DNA from: Morchella semilibera
Lineage: Eukaryota; Ascomycota; Pezizomycetes; Pezizales; Morchellaceae
NCBI GenBank assembly: GCA_009192285.1
Contig: WBVU01000003.1
Coordinates: 3,999,973 to 4,063,972 of the forward strand
Direction: 5' to 3'
Length of the DNA: 64,000 bases
The position numbers and the translations under genes are program-made. The notes under the pieces were generated by a model, which was not told the DNA's origin, ran no database searches, and was given only the letters and a program-made list of their open reading frames with translations. Shown piece after piece: positions 29,125-40,212 of this stretch (the first letter of the stretch is position 1; the number at the start of each line of letters is the position of its first letter).

Positions 29125-31305
29125 ATGCGATTCCTAAGAACTCACACGCACCTTTCACAAGAGCCAATCTCAAACTCTCATTATCTCGTGATGATTTCGG
29201 TGCTGTCCTCGAGTATCACAGTGTTCCTAATCTTCTTTACCTATTACGCCCTCAAGAGCAAACCTCATCTTCTCAGGAGATCAAAAACCAGAAGCGTTAA
29301 TAATGACACACAAGTTGACCCGTTCTCAGATAAAAGAGAGCCGGATGCAGCCTTAAAATCCAATACACCTCTCGAGTCAGATAAGGCACTCTATTATTTC
29401 CTTCAAAATCTTGAACAGTTCCCTACTGCCTTAGATGCTGGTAGAAACCGGCTTATAAGTCTTCTTGACGAAACTACGACGGCGGCACTTGGGGCGCCTC
29501 AAGATGGTAGCAGCATCCTCTCAATCCCCAATTATTCGCCATCTGCCATATACGAGTTTTTCAGGAATTCCGAATCACAGGTTACCGAGAAGTTCAATTC
29601 TTACCTCTTACGAAGACGGCAAGGTGGACCTAGAGAAATCTTCCCAAACCTTGAGTATGCAAAATGGTGGCTTCGCACTGCTGCGCCGGTGAAATATGTC
29701 GATGGTGCTTGGTTAGGGGGCATTAACAGGGCCTTTAATAGCCTGCCGAATAACCGATCCTCACAAAGAATTGGTTGGCAAATTCTCAGCGAGGAGCTCG
29801 GAGATGGGGATTTGTCTAAAAACCATGTCTGGGTTTATCAGCAGCTCATGCAATCTATTGATGCGGATATCGGCAGGGGGGACGAAAGGAAATTTGTCGA
29901 CAATCGCCACAATCCCAACGAAGAGGAGAGAGTGTGGAAGGCTGCTGTTTCCCAGCTATGTATATCTTTATGGCCAGAAGAGTTCTTGCCAGAGATTTTA
30001 GGGTTTAATATGGCCTATGAGAGCCTACCGCTGCATCTCTTGATTACCATACAGGAGCTTCGAGAGTTGAAGCTGGACCCGTACTATTTCATCCTACATG
30101 TCTCCATTGATAACGGCCACTCGGGCCATGCAGCTATGGGGATCAAGGCCGTAACAGAGTACATCGAATCGCTTCCGCATCATGAAATTGAAGTTGCATG
30201 GAGGCGTGTCCAAGCCGGAGTCATCCTTGCGGAGGGATTACCAACAACACCAGGGCCCCCATCGGAACTCGATTGCAGTGTAGAGAATATTTTCAGGGAA
30301 AAATGCTTTACCGCTCGTCCAATGCACGCTGCTTGTCCTGCAAAGATTGGGGGGAAATCAGGAAAACCATTGAGCCAATGGTTAGAGACCGAAACGTATC
30401 ACACCCATTCGCTCGCATTTCTGCATGCTCTGGCAGAATCGAGGTGGATCGTTAGGGGTTATCCAGGGCAGAGTAAGTTGATAAAAGAGTTGCAATGGGG
30501 TGGGCGGATGTTTGGAGCATTTACCACTGATGAGGTTGGTGTGCTTAAAAATTGGGTCGAAGGGCTTGCATATCCTGAACGGAAGTCTTTCGAGGGTGCC
30601 TATTCGAGATTTATTGGACAGAAAACTCCAGGTGTACCAGAGCCAATATACTCAAGCCGAGCCAATAAATCACCCCCTATCATCAGGATTCCAAATGTGG
30701 CGAGATTTTCAGATCTCTTGTTACCCACACCAATCTCTCGCTCAACAACCCCTCACGGCCTATTCCCGATTCTCCGCCTCTCTGCGGTTCCGTTCGAGCA
30801 TCTCCCTTCGTACCCCGCAAAATGCGCCACTGCCCAAGGCATGGCTGCTATAAAGATACTTCGAGCACTTTATGGTTTCAAAGATCAAAAGGATCTCTGT
30901 GCAGGAATGGATGAAATCTACCATTCTGGTAAGAACCGCGGCATATACGAGATTTCCGAGCATTCTAGTGTTTTCGGGAGGCCGGGGGGCCCGCTGATGG
31001 GGTATTTTGAGTGGCTTCAGAACGCTGCTAGAGCGCCTACCAGAAACTACTCGCTTCTGCTTGGAGCTCAGCTTAGTTTTGTGGTTGATCTCTTTTGGAA
31101 TGAAGATGTGCTGAAAGGAGGCTTGTTGAGTGAGAGGGACGTAAATATTTTGAGATTGATTGGGAATCAATGCATAAAAGTTTCAAAGGAGATTTACAGC
31201 CTATGTAATTGGGATGATCTGGTTGCAGGCTTTTTTAGAAATAGGTACGAAATTGGTCGTTGTGTTGTAGACGCTGGTGGGGGGAAGGATGTTGGATCTT
31301 TGTAG
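29125..31305 (+). CDS. Haem-oxygenase-like diiron (iron-containing redox enzyme family) protein
   Basis: An intronless 726-residue protein. An N-terminal hydrophobic segment ('VLSSSITVFLIFFTYYAL', about residues 27-44) suggests a membrane anchor. The central part resembles the iron-containing redox enzyme family (Haem_oxygenas_2 / HDO), with likely metal-binding residues in 'NMAYESLPLHLL' and 'YYFILHVSIDNGHSGHA'. Known members of this superfamily are oxidases or oxygenases acting on small or lipophilic substrates through a diiron centre. The long C-terminal half contains 'CPAKIGGKSGKPLSQWL' and a further helical region; I do not recognise a catalytic motif there. A Met at residue 23 is an alternative start that would still keep the anchor. 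The substrate is unknown. Confidence 0.8.
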   Translation: MRFLRTHTHLSQEPISNSHYLVMISVLSSSITVFLIFFTYYALKSKPHLLRRSKTRSVNNDTQVDPFSDKREPDAALKSNTPLESDKALYYFLQNLEQFPTALDAGRNRLISLLDETTTAALGAPQDGSSILSIPNYSPSAIYEFFRNSESQVTEKFNSYLLRRRQGGPREIFPNLEYAKWWLRTAAPVKYVDGAWLGGINRAFNSLPNNRSSQRIGWQILSEELGDGDLSKNHVWVYQQLMQSIDADIGRGDERKFVDNRHNPNEEERVWKAAVSQLCISLWPEEFLPEILGFNMAYESLPLHLLITIQELRELKLDPYYFILHVSIDNGHSGHAAMGIKAVTEYIESLPHHEIEVAWRRVQAGVILAEGLPTTPGPPSELDCSVENIFREKCFTARPMHAACPAKIGGKSGKPLSQWLETETYHTHSLAFLHALAESRWIVRGYPGQSKLIKELQWGGRMFGAFTTDEVGVLKNWVEGLAYPERKSFEGAYSRFIGQKTPGVPEPIYSSRANKSPPIIRIPNVARFSDLLLPTPISRSTTPHGLFPILRLSAVPFEHLPSYPAKCATAQGMAAIKILRALYGFKDQKDLCAGMDEIYHSGKNRGIYEISEHSSVFGRPGGPLMGYFEWLQNAARAPTRNYSLLLGAQLSFVVDLFWNEDVLKGGLLSERDVNILRLIGNQCIKVSKEIYSLCNWDDLVAGFFRNRYEIGRCVVDAGGGKDVGSL

Positions 31306-31970
31306 GCAATGCCATAAATGTGGAGGTAATGGGATATCCGTTGGTCTCCTGGCAAAGGTATAATAATTAATGTATTTTAGTAATCACGGCCTTTGGTACT
31401 CGTGAGCAGTAAATCTTGAGTGACCACTCTCAGGCAAGAGTTGCCAACCGTGAAAGGACCATGGGCGGGTAGGTTAGATACTATTTGATCGCTCTGTCCA
31501 ATTTATGGTTGGGCTCTTAATTTATACATGTGCGGCACTACCTTTACTGAAAGATTGTCGAGTGATATCTCATGATTTCTGTAAACGTGTGTATGTTGAA
31601 GTGTAATGCGTTACCAAACCCGCGACTAGGCACTGAGAGTCACGTTACAGGATTGGTCCTCATCACTGAGCAGTCGCATCGCTTTAATTTCAGCACATCT
31701 TCGGCACAACCAACAGCAATTAAAATGCAGGGGTTGTAATTTGACATCCGTGCTTTTGTTTCAAATTTCTGTATTGATATTTTCAAGGTCAAAAAAAAAA
31801 AAAAGCAGAGATGCGAGACGCCATAACCCCTAGATTTTCGAGAAAGTACTCAAGAGACCCCATTAATAAAAATATGATTTTGGGGGGAATAGCGCCAAGA
31901 TATGGCTTATTGTATCTTTTTTTATTTTTTTACCTCACGAGGCTATTTCGGTCAAAAAGAAGTTGATTAT
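31306..31970. other. Convergent 3' intergenic region
   Basis: This lies between the stop codons of the diiron protein (+) and NAC alpha (-). No gene is seen. It contains an A14 run near 31791-31804 and T-rich stretches near 31917-31931. Confidence 0.45.
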
Positions 31971-32907
31971 CTAAACGCTCAAGGCCATGATCGAGTTAAC
32001 GATATCATTGTCGTTCTCCTTGAGCGCCTTTATAGCCTTCTTTCGAGAAACATTGGCCTGTAATTGGGAAATATGTCAGCTTCCTAAACTTAAGCAGATC
32101 CTGAGTGTAGTATGTACCTGGGCCATCACTAGCTCAATATCTTTGTTCTCAAGGCCCTCCTCGTCAACGTCCTCACCATCCTCCTCCTCTTCCTCCTTGG
32201 CAGCATCAGCAGCACCCTTGCCCTTTTCGGCGGCAGCAGCGGCGAAGTCGGCCTCAATACTTGACGCATTCTCGGCCTGCTGAAGCTGCTGGGCGGCGTT
32301 GGCCTGAGCTTGGGAGTTCAAGTCCTCGATCTTGGCCTCACCAAAGATGCTACACCTTTTGTTAGAATTGGAATCTTTGAGAAAAAGAATCTCGCGCGCC
32401 CTTACATCCAGGTGTCGCTGGTGGGGGACTTGTAGACATCGGGGTTGCTGATGACAAAAAGGATCTACCACATATATTATGTCAGTAAGTACTATTCGAG
32501 ATGTTAAAGTACTGTTTTTAACTCTAGAGTTGGCGACTGTAGCGGCTGCTTTTTCTGTCCTCAAGGGTCGCCGTTCCCCCATACGAGCGATAGCCCATCC
32601 ATAAAAACCAGCCGCCACAGTATCAAACAATCCTCCGATTAAACAAGAACTTGGGTGAACAAACGTTCTTAGGCCTCCTCAAAGTGACCCTAGTAATACC
32701 AGGGACATGCTTCAATCCCAACTTAGCGATCTGCTTCCTCGCCTTCTTCTCGTTCTTGCTGTGGACAGCGATGGAAGAACCGGCGGGAATTCCACTCTCA
32801 TCGGCACCAGCATCCTCGGCACCAGACTCCTCCTCGGAGTCGTGGTCCTCAACCTCGACCTTCTTGACCTCCTCCTCAGTAACGTCCTCGATGCGGGGAT
32901 TTGACAT
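31971..32907 (-). CDS. EGD2: Nascent polypeptide-associated complex subunit alpha
   Basis: Ribosome-bound chaperone that contacts emerging nascent chains and prevents mistargeting to the ER; it works as a heterodimer with NAC beta. Inferred minus-strand exons are 32907-32665, 32464-32406, 32349-32118 and 32057-31971, giving 206 residues. An acidic N terminus ('[17 protein letters not shown]') is followed by the NAC domain ('[20 protein letters not shown]', '[20 protein letters not shown]', '[12 protein letters not shown]'), an acidic Glu-rich linker, and a C-terminal UBA domain ('[21 protein letters not shown]'). The UBA domain is completed by the last exon. The first intron is 200 nt. The beta partner gene lies about 3.7 kb away on the same strand. 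Confidence 0.95.
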
Positions 32908-33758
32908 GGCTGTAGAGAGCAGGATTTCATCAGCGGACTTGAAGGCAATTTGAGGTTTTTAATCACTTTTTATAGTTTAGGGGGTGTGGGATGTATATTT
33001 CACTACCCCCACCATCCCACCAATCTCTTTTTTATATCATTTTTTTTCTCGGCTAGCGAAGTTATATGGGAAGGGGTGTTAAGAGCATGGGAAAGGAAGC
33101 GTACCTTGAAATTTAGTGATGAGGAGTTGGAAATAGTAAGATGTTCAATTGATAAGGCGGGGTACTTTGGTGATGTTTTTTGTTGGTGTTGAAGTGGGAT
33201 TGAAGCTTGGTGCAACGTGACTGCTGTGGTTGTGGGAACTTTCTAGTCCAGTTTGAAATTTGCTAAACCATGACGAGGGAAGCTTACACCATCCTAAGCG
33301 TAGAGAACCCGTCCTGTACTCAACCCGCGATGTCTCCCCAAATTTCGAGCTCGTTTCACAGCAGGCAGCTTACACAGAGATTTGAGGTTCGAGAGTGATA
33401 TAGTGTCACTGAAAGTACTGTTCTTTTTTCTGTTTTATCAGCGGCAGTAACTGCGAGCAAAAAACTCTGCCTCCCATATTTAGTTTGAACAGCATAGTAC
33501 AATACATACATGCAGAACAAGATTACCCCCGATCAGCTAAAGCGATTAATTCACAAAGCGGATACCATCATAATGATAATTAAAAAAGAAGATACAAAGA
33601 CATGAATTCCATGCAAAAGACCCCAGCGTGCGCCGCCCTATTTCCTGCCTCACTCTAAGAACTTTGTTTTTTCTTTTTTTGTTCGTTTTTATGATTGCCT
33701 GCGCAAAGCAAGATCGCAAGCATATACCAATATGGTTGAAGTTGAACTAACATTATGA
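32908..33758. other. NAC alpha promoter and OCA5 3' region
   Basis: No gene is seen. The half next to NAC alpha is the likely promoter and contains CCCACC and T-rich stretches (about 33003-33050). Confidence 0.45.
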
Positions 33759-35388
33759 TCAATCATCGCTAGCGTTGCCGGTTGACCTATTTGCATAATC
33801 CTCCTCTTCGTGCTGCAATATTTCTCGGAGCTCTTCACGGAGAGACTTCGCTTCCTGTTGACAGACGATAGTTAGAACAAGAACTGTCCAAGTTGAATAG
33901 TAACAGTTCTGGAATAACAAACCTCAATTATTAAACCCATATCAACTTTGGGTAATCCTCTAAGCAGCGTGCGAATCTCCGATTGCTCCAACTCTTCCAA
34001 GTCATCCTTGCGGCTCTTAAGAAGAGCGACGCATACAAGAATGTGCCAATCTGATGGGTAATATATCTCATCCGAGTGCGGTTCTTCAAGAACAGCCCTG
34101 TCGCTTGGCGATTGGGAGCCCCTCTGCTTAGGTTGTTCGAACCCAAGATACCAATCCCATAAACGACCCTTTTCCTCCTTTCTGAGCTCCCCCGCACACC
34201 ACCATTGAATCCACGTGCATACCCATTGCTCACCGAAACTGGCTACTTCTTCCTCGTCGAAATACCGGGCCACTTCAGGAAGCAACTGACGAAACGTTGT
34301 AAGGAAGTGCGAGATTTTTTGATTTATTACTGAGTCTGATGGCTCGATAGGAGTCGAGCACACCACAGGGGACCACAAGATGACATACATCATCTTCTCA
34401 AAACAGGACGAAAGAATATCTGCGTCATTGGAGGAATCGATTCCATCCCTGCCAGCAACACTAGGAGGCATAAACAGCCAGTCCGCAAGTGTGAGGCAGA
34501 CATAAACCATTCCAGGTGCGTAGTTGACGTGATCATGGCTCTCGAGGAATCCCACCACAGCATCCTCCACGGCAGTATCAAGAGCAGCTTGGTCGAGAAG
34601 GCCTGGTTCAGGCTGCTTAAACTCCCCGTTGGGAAGGGCAGAGCCTACTGGAGAAGGATTCGAAGACGGGCTCCCATTACGCGTTGCTGGAACCTTCTTC
34701 AATTTGCGGTGGTAGCGCTCGAGCTCACGTCGAATGCGCTTGAAAGGGACCTCTCGAATATCTTCGTGATTCTCTGTTCTTTCAACAAACTCCTTGGCTA
34801 TATGCTTATCAAGGACACAAGGGTGATTATTGAGTAGGATTGGCCAAACCTCCTAAGTCGGGTATCAGCTGGCTGTTTACTATATCAAGAGCTTTGTTTG
34901 GTACATACCCTACGCAGATTTGGAGGAATACCCTTATCACGTGCAAGTTTTGCCAACTCTCTAAAATCACCATCCTTTCTGTATTGGGCCAATATCTCAA
35001 TGCCCATTTCCTCCGCTTCTTCTGCAGCCTTTTCTCTGGCTTCGCGGTTTTTAGAACTATTATCACTGCCGCTGCTGCTAGTTCGTTCTCCTTTGCGAAC
35101 TACTCTGTCTCGTCCCCGAAAGTTTCTATCTGGAACCCCTAATTGAGAGGGTTGGTTGTGGCTATTGGCCGTGTTTTTATCGGGTTCCGGAACTACCTCA
35201 GAAGCCACAGAAGACTCCCGGTTTTGAGGGGCTGGGTTAGGCTGGGGTTCGTGTGTAATGGCTTCGGTACTTTGAATATTTTCAGGCTTGGTTGTTGTGT
35301 TGATCGAGCTGTCTTCAGGCTCTGAAATGTTGCACGAGCTCGAGCCCAAATTCTCCAAAATCTCTCCTGAGCCAGGCATTGTCGTCAT
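33759..35388 (-). CDS. OCA5: TBC-domain protein, OCA5-like
   Basis: Probable cytoplasmic TBC-type protein related to yeast oxidant-induced cell-cycle arrest protein 5. Inferred minus-strand exons are 35388-34909, 34852-33923 and 33854-33759, giving 501 residues. The first about 95 residues are low-complexity, then a charged helix ('REAREKAAEEAEEMGIEIL') leads to 'LAKLARDKGIPPNLRREVWPILL', the R-x-x-W-P start of the TBC fold, which spans the first splice junction. 'PFKRIRRELERYHRKL', 'GMVYVCLTLADWLF', 'CFEKMMYVILWSP' and 'WCAGELRKEEKGRLWDWYL' follow the TBC pattern of this family. The usual IxxDxxR arginine finger is replaced by a divergent IRRELER-like segment, so GAP activity is doubtful. 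The C-terminal exon is Glu-rich. It sits between the two NAC subunit genes. Confidence 0.82.
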
Positions 35389-36567
35389 TGTAACCGAGTG
35401 TTTGTTGCTGATATGATTTCTCGCCCTTCCCAGCTCTTACAGGAAACGGACAAGAAGGATGAAAGGGGGGGGGGGGGGGGAAGAGAAATGAAACGATGGG
35501 GGGGAGGGGGGAAATAATAAGAGCACGCGACCGATCAATATTCTTCGACGCAGGTACGGAGAAGCGAGCGACTAGTACCACGAGTTTTCCCGAAGGAAAT
35601 CAACTGATTACAGGAGATCCATCCCGACGACGTGAAAGACAAAGGTTGGTTTATTGAAGGGTATTAACAGACAGACAAGTCCCTGAGTCCCCGGATCCGC
35701 TTGTGCGTCTGCAGTTTGCAATGTTCCTTGAACCTTGGAGCGGTGGGGTTGTGCGCAGACTAATTCGCCGCTCAAGTAAGCAAAGCGGAGAAAGATTTTC
35801 CGAAAGCCACGTACTATACTGGGCCTTATTTCCTTTAGAGAAGCAGCGAGTAGCTTGGATGGAGGAGGAGCTTGAAAGATAGAGGATGGATGGATGGGGG
35901 GGAGGGATGGGTGGGTTTCTCCTGAGTGATACGTTGGTGGGCTGGAGGAGTACGATAAAGAAAATGTATCAAAGGCACACGAGCATACACTTTTTGGGAT
36001 CGAATTTCATTTGACATGCCGATCCCTTCCACTTATATGCCATTACCCAGACCCTCACGTGACATGGCCTCTGGAGAGAAAGGATTAATTGCCACTCATA
36101 TTTTAGTGGAGTAATTTTATTTTATGGTGGTAGTCTCTAAATATTTCTCTATTGGGTGTCGGTAATAATGCAGGGAGGGCGCCTACTCTACATGACTTTG
36201 ATGATGCTTCTAATAACTTCTCGAATCACAGATACAGTCTACACTGGCAGTATCATGTATGTAGGAGCCACGGACCCAGCCGCGCGCCACATCTACTCTA
36301 CCACTTAGGGAACTCTAATCTACCATTGAAGGTCATGTAAATGTACATGTAGTTATCTTCTCAATCAAACCGAGCTCAGTGTTAGGTAGGTCTAGGAGGT
36401 ACTGATTTCTACGTACTGGTGGGAAAAAAAATGTATCCATATTTTTATGACCCTTTTTTTAATTTATTTGTTTTATTCATATTTGTTCATCTGCAAGAGG
36501 TGAAAAAAAAAGGCAAACGTATGAAACGCGATATGAATCCTTGAAAACTGTTGAGGTATTACAGATT
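35389..36567. other. Intergenic region
   Basis: No gene is seen. It includes the OCA5 promoter with a G-rich run at about 35466-35481, and the 3' region of NAC beta. A TACATGTA word is at 36344-36351. Confidence 0.45.
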
Positions 36568-37554
36568 TTAAGCTTCTACCTTCTCCTCAGTCTTCTCTTC
36601 TGCCTTTTCCTCCGCCTTTTCCCCCGCCCCCCCCTCCCCCTCCCCCTCCCCCTCCCCCTCCGCCTCCTCCTCCGCCTTCTCCTCCGCCTTCTCCTCAGAC
36701 TTGCTTGCTTCAGGCTTGCTCTCGAAATCGGTACCCTGGACGAGGTCTGGAATATCATCGTCGTCAGAGTCCTCGTTCTTGTCACCGCCTTCCACACCCT
36801 TCTCTTTCTGAAGAGACTGGTAGCTTTCGGCAAGCTTCCTCAAAGATGCAAGAGAGTCGGGGCCCAGCTGGTTGAGGATACCAGGAACAAGTTCGGTGAG
36901 CTCCTTGTCCTCTCCACGACCGTAGATAGCGAAAGTGTTGGCTGGAACGGCCGCATGCACTATTACAAAAAAAAAATGTCAACACTGCCACTATTGCCAC
37001 ACAACGCAACCGCAGATTGTATTTGCCCGACGTAGATTGCATAAGATTTGCTGGAGATCACCTTTTGGGGCGGCGAAGTGAATAACATTCCCGTCCTCCT
37101 TGAACATGTTCACCTCCTCAATGGCCTGGATGGGCTGGACACTGAGCTTCTTGAGGGCAGTCTGAAGCTTCTTGTCATCGGTTCCAGCGCTCTTGTGAAC
37201 CTTCTTGACCTTTCTTCGGGGAGTTCCCTTTCCTCTAGGTCCCGGTTAATGTCAGTCGCCCGTTGTAATAAGAAAATCATGAACAACAAAAATATCATTT
37301 CCGATTTAAATTTTCGGCATTTCTGGTAGGAGGCGGATATTTACCCTGTATAAAAAGTTCAATATGTTAGCGCACATTTATGCTAACCCAATGAACCAAT
37401 TAGGCGCAGCGAGAAATCTTCGTCTATCATGTCGCCCTTTTTTTTTTTTTTCTTTCTCTTCCAACCCACTACGACCAAGGGTTTCCGTAAAGATAGTTTT
37501 TCACATACCAATACGAACAGAGGCCTGCAACTTCGCAAGTTTGGCTGGATCCAT
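36568..37554 (-). CDS. EGD1: Nascent polypeptide-associated complex subunit beta (BTF3-like)
   Basis: Beta partner of NAC alpha at the ribosome exit tunnel. Inferred minus-strand coding exons are 37554-37509, a single base at 37345, 37234-37062 and 36959-36568, giving 203 residues. '[15 protein letters not shown]' plus '[18 protein letters not shown]' form the conserved ribosome-binding N terminus. The second Gly of the GGKGT motif is only obtained if a one-base exon (G, 37345) is included between two introns. Skipping it and using an acceptor 2 nt downstream (exon start 37232) stays in frame but loses that Gly. The NAC domain runs through '[21 protein letters not shown]' and '[20 protein letters not shown]'. 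The C terminus is a long Glu/Lys/Gly low-complexity tail. A 5'-UTR intron with GTAAGT donor is likely at 37707-37587. Confidence 0.9.
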
Positions 37555-38560
37555 TGTTATTATTAACAGAGGTTACGAAAAGAAGACTGTTCAAGAACGA
37601 AAACAAAAAACAAAAAATTAGTTAGGTCCCACCACACAACACACACAATAAGCTTTTTTTGCCGGATACTTCAGATATGCAGATTTCGGAATAAGGAAAC
37701 AACTTACCTTGAAGTGAAATTCGCTGGAGATGAAAAGTTGCGGGGGGAGGGGTGTTCGGAGAGATGGTACCGCTTGACGTTGGGCTTCACACACAATTGG
37801 CGGGGGGGCTTGGAGGCTTTGACGGAGACCTATCGATTGCGGCTTGGAGTGACTGCTGTTACAACGCCCACACACACTTCAGAGCAACCATCGACGAGAA
37901 ACCGTATATTGCGGGAAATGATTGTCAATGCGGTTTTTCTATAAGCTATAGATAATGTTTTTCTTTCATATTCATGTATGGACTTCATCTTGGTAACACC
38001 CAAGGGTTGAAAATGTGGCAACCAAGCAGATGTTGAATTGAAAACTCCTTCGGCGGGGTCCAAGTATAGGTGCTACTGTGTAGCGTGTAATTGCCATCCC
38101 TAAGGGCTTGAAAAAATCAACTCTACTCTATCTTTGTCCTACTCCCACATGTGCTTACGTGCCTCTCGGGAAATCTGCGGGCTTCGGGGCTTCGGGAGCA
38201 AGTTTCACTTCACAGCCCTTGTCTGGAAAGCTTACAGCCTTGGATTTGAAGCTTGAATAGTAAGACCCCACATCTCTCATCGTCTGACCATTTCTAGCAG
38301 TACGCAAGATACCGCTAAGAGTCAATGTTTACCCCCGCACATGCGTCATATGACGTAGTAAGTCCTCGTCATTAACGTCCTCAGCCTGCAGATAGCCGCC
38401 TCATCTCGTGAAATAAATACCTCTCAGGGCCCCTCATCTACTCCTGCCCAGAATCTACTGCGAAAGCACAAAACATCGAAATCATCCTCTCAAGCACACT
38501 GAAATTTGAACTACTACATTTTATCACCATCGTCATACCTCATAATATAGTCATATAATC
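37555..38560. other. Promoter region between NAC beta and the 85-residue gene
   Basis: No further gene is seen. The part up to about 37710 contains the NAC beta leader, with a likely 5'-UTR intron (37707-37587, CTAAC-like branch site). The right part (38.1-38.56 kb) is the promoter of the small gene. Confidence 0.5.
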
Positions 38561-38818
38561 ATGCCTCTTATCGTTCAAGGGATCAACTCGAAGGATGGCG
38601 ATTCCTCCTCCAACACGACTACCAACCCCGTCATTCCCAACGAAGAACAGATCAAGGCCGGTGTTTTCGATAAGAAGAAAGACGATTGTGCAAAGCCTCT
38701 TGCCGAGCAATTTACTGCGACCCCAGGCCCTGTCGTCCCTGACGACAGATCGGTTTTCGAAAAAAAGCTGAGCCGAGAGGAGCAACATGCTAAGGCGGAA
38801 GAGTTGAATAAAGATTAG
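38561..38818 (+). CDS. Small hydrophilic protein, unknown function
   Basis: An intronless reading frame of 85 residues, highly hydrophilic and without signal peptide or membrane segment. It begins 'MPLIVQGINSKDGDSSS', continues through 'IPNEEQIKAGVFDKKKDD' and ends in a charged 'KKLSREEQHAKAEELNKD' helix. It looks intrinsically disordered, like small stress-associated fungal proteins, but I do not recognise a family. Its promoter contains a run of C/T-rich sequence and the ATG context (AATCATGCC) is acceptable. The G/C-ending codons and even charge pattern support real coding. Confidence 0.7.
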   Translation: MPLIVQGINSKDGDSSSNTTTNPVIPNEEQIKAGVFDKKKDDCAKPLAEQFTATPGPVVPDDRSVFEKKLSREEQHAKAEELNKD

Positions 38819-39127
38819 ATTAAGACCACGGCTTGCGCTATGAAAGTAACGCTTGGGTTATGAATTCATGATAGGATGGTGGAGCTTATGGTCTGAGATA
38901 TAGTGTTAATTCATCGTGGGATTTCGTGGGATTTTGTGGGATTTCGTGGTTACGGGTTATCTGTTTCTTGCGTATGGTTACCCTACTTTTGTTTAATATC
39001 CGGAGCAATACGAGTAGTTGAAATCATTTAAGAGTGAATGATATCTGGGCTCTCATTGAGCAGTTTAAAGTCTATAACCTGTAACAGAAGGTATCTTGCA
39101 AAGAGACCAAGACGGTACATGCACTTC

Positions 39128-40212
39128 TTACTCTTGGTCAGCGATTATCCCCAACATCCAACTTTCCATATCAATAATTTCTTGCGGATCCGCGCTGTGA
39201 TCGAGGTTTGGATAACTATGCCATTCCACTGGTTGTTGCAATTCCTCTTGCAAAGCCTTCCTTGTTGCCTGCCCCCAGCGAAACCTAACAACGGCGTCGA
39301 GCTCTCCATGGGCTTGGAAAATGGGGGTTTCCTTATTGACATCTTCCCTCATTGATGAAATCTTTTTGCTCAAGGGAAGCCAGGTGGAAAGGGCAACGAT
39401 TCCACCAAGCTTATGTTTGCAAGTAAGTCCAGACTAATGGAACCTTATGTTAGAGGTTTGTGACAGAAAATGAGGCGAAAGTGGGTTGATACCAAAAGAG
39501 CAACGGCGCCGCCTTGAGAGAAGCCACCGATGATTATTCTCTCGCTCGCAATACCTTTATCAATTTGCTCCTGTACTATTTCATGCACTTTTTCAGCGCT
39601 AGAAAGCATTCCATTCTCGTCTTCGCGAGCATCGAAATCAGATAGGGAGTACTAGATTTGCAGTTCATAAGTAATAACTCTAAGCTGTATGGATCTGGGG
39701 ATACTAACGAGATTGAACCAGCTGGGCATACGCATGCCCATATTCTTGATGACGGTAAAGTTAGCCTTAAAACACTATGACAAGACCTCATCGCATAATG
39801 TAAGGAATACCAGGTCAACGGAAATCCTAGGCGCATGGGGAAAGATAAAGGTGCATTCATTGAATTTCCTGCGGAGGCGGAAATTTTCGGAGACTGAAGA
39901 CCTGTAGAATGAGATATATCTGTAGCGTTAGAGTTGAGGAAGAGATGGAGTTCACATGCAGGAAAAAGAGTGTCCCCAATGAGAAGGTATATGAAATTGT
40001 GTGGGGTCAGACGAATAGGAAAGGTGCAATTGGGCATACCATCCAGCGCCAGTGTCCCCAAGGCCGTGCAAAAAGATAAAGCTGCAGAAATAAGACAGAT
40101 TAGCGCACAATTCGAGATGAGTAACAGACAACCTTGAATGTTGTGAACGAGCGACTTACGTGGCAGTGTGCTTAGTGGCAGCGGGCACAACAATAGCGGC
40201 AGCAGTGGTCAT
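39128..40212 (-). CDS. APT1: Acyl-protein thioesterase 1 (lysophospholipase-like)
   Basis: Alpha/beta hydrolase that removes palmitate from cysteines of G-alpha and Ras-type proteins in the cytosol. Six inferred minus-strand exons: 40212-40160, 40081-40040, 39901-39811, 39765-39709, 39651-39493 and 39433-39128, giving 235 residues. 'TFIFLHGLGDTGAGW' holds the oxyanion region. The nucleophile Ser is in 'IIIGGFSQGGAVALL', the Asp in 'AHGELDAVVRF' and the His in 'NLDHSADPQE'. Length and order match the APT family. 'MRMPSWFNL' replaces the commoner MPGWFDI. All splice phases agree. The third intron boundary (after 'RISVDL') is the least certain because the downstream acceptor TTTTAAG is not pyrimidine-rich right up to the AG. 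Confidence 0.92.

Noticed and set aside
29125-31305. Biosynthetic gene cluster around the diiron protein
   Set aside because: No polyketide synthase, peptide synthetase, terpene cyclase or other backbone enzyme is present, and the flanking genes are housekeeping.
33534-34052. Possible extra exons beyond the OCA5 C terminus
   Set aside because: The last exon (33854-33759) ends in a clear stop and its phase matches; further frames have no homology.
38561-38818. Reading the 85-residue gene on the opposite strand
   Set aside because: The complementary frame is hydrophobic and irregular, whereas the plus-strand product is evenly charged with normal start context.
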